This document shows positions 6,813-7,084 of a stretch of 7,084 bases of DNA, in pieces. Under the pieces are notes generated by a model. The model did not search any database. It saw only the letters and a program-made list of their open reading frames with translations, and was not told the origin of the DNA. The DNA is from an uncultured Tannerella sp. GTDB taxonomy: Bacteria > Bacteroidota > Bacteroidia > Bacteroidales > Tannerellaceae. The DNA is taken from positions 1 to 7,084 of the forward strand of contig CALHPT010000331.1 in NCBI GenBank assembly GCA_938036405.1. The letters run 5' to 3'. The position numbers were made by a program, and so were the translations under genes. The first letter of the stretch is position 1. Every line of letters starts with the position of its first letter.

Positions 6813-6820
6813 CAAAGTTA
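6813..6820 (-). promoter_or_regulatory. Bacteroidetes -7 element (TAACTTTG) for the lipoprotein gene
   Basis: Read on the minus strand, TAACTTTG is an exact TAnnTTTG match, 68 bases upstream of the lipoprotein ATG. The position of the -33 box is taken up by the palindromic repeat that begins at 6823, and no TTTG is present there. Confidence 0.55.
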
Positions 6821-6822
6821 AG

Positions 6823-6900
6823 GGGCGTCTGCGGACGGCCTCTGCCGAGGCAGGGAAGTTTGGGCGTCTGCGGACGCCAGCCAAGTTTGCCGGGTACATG
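6823..6900 (+). repeat. Modular palindromic repeat, copy 2 (A-B-C)
   Basis: This is the same module order and orientation as at 4205-4327. Module A (6823-6853) has the hairpin GCCTC-TGCC-GAGGC at 6838-6851. An 8-base GGAAGTTT joint follows. Module B is at 6862-6881, with a perfect GGCGTC-TGCG-GACGCC stem at 6863-6878. Module C is at 6882-6900, ending in GCCGGGTACATG. It has one B unit where copy 1 has two. It abuts the lipoprotein promoter element. Confidence 0.8.
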
Positions 6901-6995
6901 TAGGCCGAATGATTGCACCCGGGGTAGGCGGGCAGCCGAATCTTTCTACTTTCGCCGGCGCTGCCGTGGGACGGGGCAGGGAAGTTTGGGCTCTC
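6901..6995. other. Gene-free spacer with a repeated 17-base segment and a weak promoter-like site
   Basis: No reading frame here is credible. GGCAGGGAAGTTTGGGC at 6975-6991 is an exact second copy of 6849-6865. TACTTTCG at 6947-6954 is one base off the -7 consensus TAnnTTTG and points rightward, toward the dyad array and whatever lies beyond the window. Confidence 0.45.
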
Positions 6996-7084
6996 GATAT
7001 ACAGTATATCAGCCCAAACATCATGGCCTCGATATACAGTATATCAGCTTCAAACAGGCTTGCATGGCCTCGATATACAGTATA
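6985..7084. repeat. Tandem array of the dyad GATATACAGTATATC, running off the window
   Basis: The 15-base dyad (7-bp arms GATATAC/GTATATC around a central A) occurs at 6996-7010 and 7031-7045, and cut off at 7072-7084. Periods are 35 and 41 bases. The spacers share the order AGC, CAAACA, CATGGCCTC; the second is longer by 6 bases. The first copy is flanked by a further inverted pair, TTTGGGCT (6985-6992) and AGCCCAAA (7011-7018). The array is AT-rich at its dyads, in GC-rich surroundings. Confidence 0.8.

Noticed and set aside
6996..7010. LexA (SOS) box, because of CTGTATAT on the minus strand
   Set aside because: Only one half of the enterobacterial CTGT-N8-ACAG pattern is present, and that consensus is not expected to hold in Bacteroidetes.
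6818..7024. Minus-strand open frame of 68 codons across the repeats
   Set aside because: It is built from the hairpin repeat and the dyad array, whose periods of 35 and 41 are not multiples of three; no ribosome binding site or family resemblance.
6985..7084. CRISPR array
   Set aside because: Spacers are short and share sequence with each other (CAAACA, CATGGCCTC), spacing is unequal, and no cas gene is present.
1..7084. tRNA, rRNA, insertion sequence or transposase gene
   Set aside because: No cloverleaf, rRNA-like stretch, or transposase-like frame with terminal inverted repeats was found on either strand.

Overview
The window reads as chromosomal DNA of a GC-rich member of the Bacteroidales, most like the Tannerella/Porphyromonas side of the order. 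The evidence is a DUF6261-type protein, a DUF6377-type membrane regulator, a Bacteroidetes-style lipoprotein, A-rich or weak ribosome binding sites, and several matches to the Bacteroidetes -7 promoter element TAnnTTTG. The genus is an inference; no rRNA or marker gene is present.

Layout from left to right. Bases 76-795 carry a stand-alone DUF6261-like helical protein of unknown function. Bases 904-4204 hold a compact surface-polysaccharide cassette: a multi-pass O-antigen polymerase/ligase-like protein, a GT4 glycosyltransferase and a LicD-family phosphotransferase. Both junctions are 4-base ATGA overlaps, and a TAnnTTTG promoter element lies upstream. A 225-base gap follows, made mostly of a modular palindromic repeat that begins directly after the licD-like stop codon. 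Bases 4430-6055 encode a membrane-anchored protein with a helical-repeat sensor part and a C-terminal DNA-binding-like region (DUF6377 type), with its own promoter and a good Shine-Dalgarno. It converges on a small lipoprotein gene on the minus strand (6164-6745), with a long hairpin between them that looks like a shared bidirectional terminator. The right end (6746-7084) has no gene. It holds the lipoprotein promoter, a second copy of the palindromic repeat, and the start of a tandem array of the dyad GATATACAGTATATC that runs off the window.

The three cassette genes probably build and decorate a glycan: the GT4 adds a sugar, the LicD protein adds a phospho-substituent such as phosphocholine, and the polymerase-like protein joins repeat units or transfers the glycan. 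The other genes needed (initiating transferase, flippase, nucleotide-sugar enzymes, licABC equivalents) are not here. The DUF6377 protein is a plausible regulator of something nearby, but nothing in the sequence proves its target. I found no clearly new defence or mobile system. The most unusual material is non-coding: a dispersed modular hairpin family with UNCG-type loops and a compensatory base-pair change, and the dyad array at the right edge.
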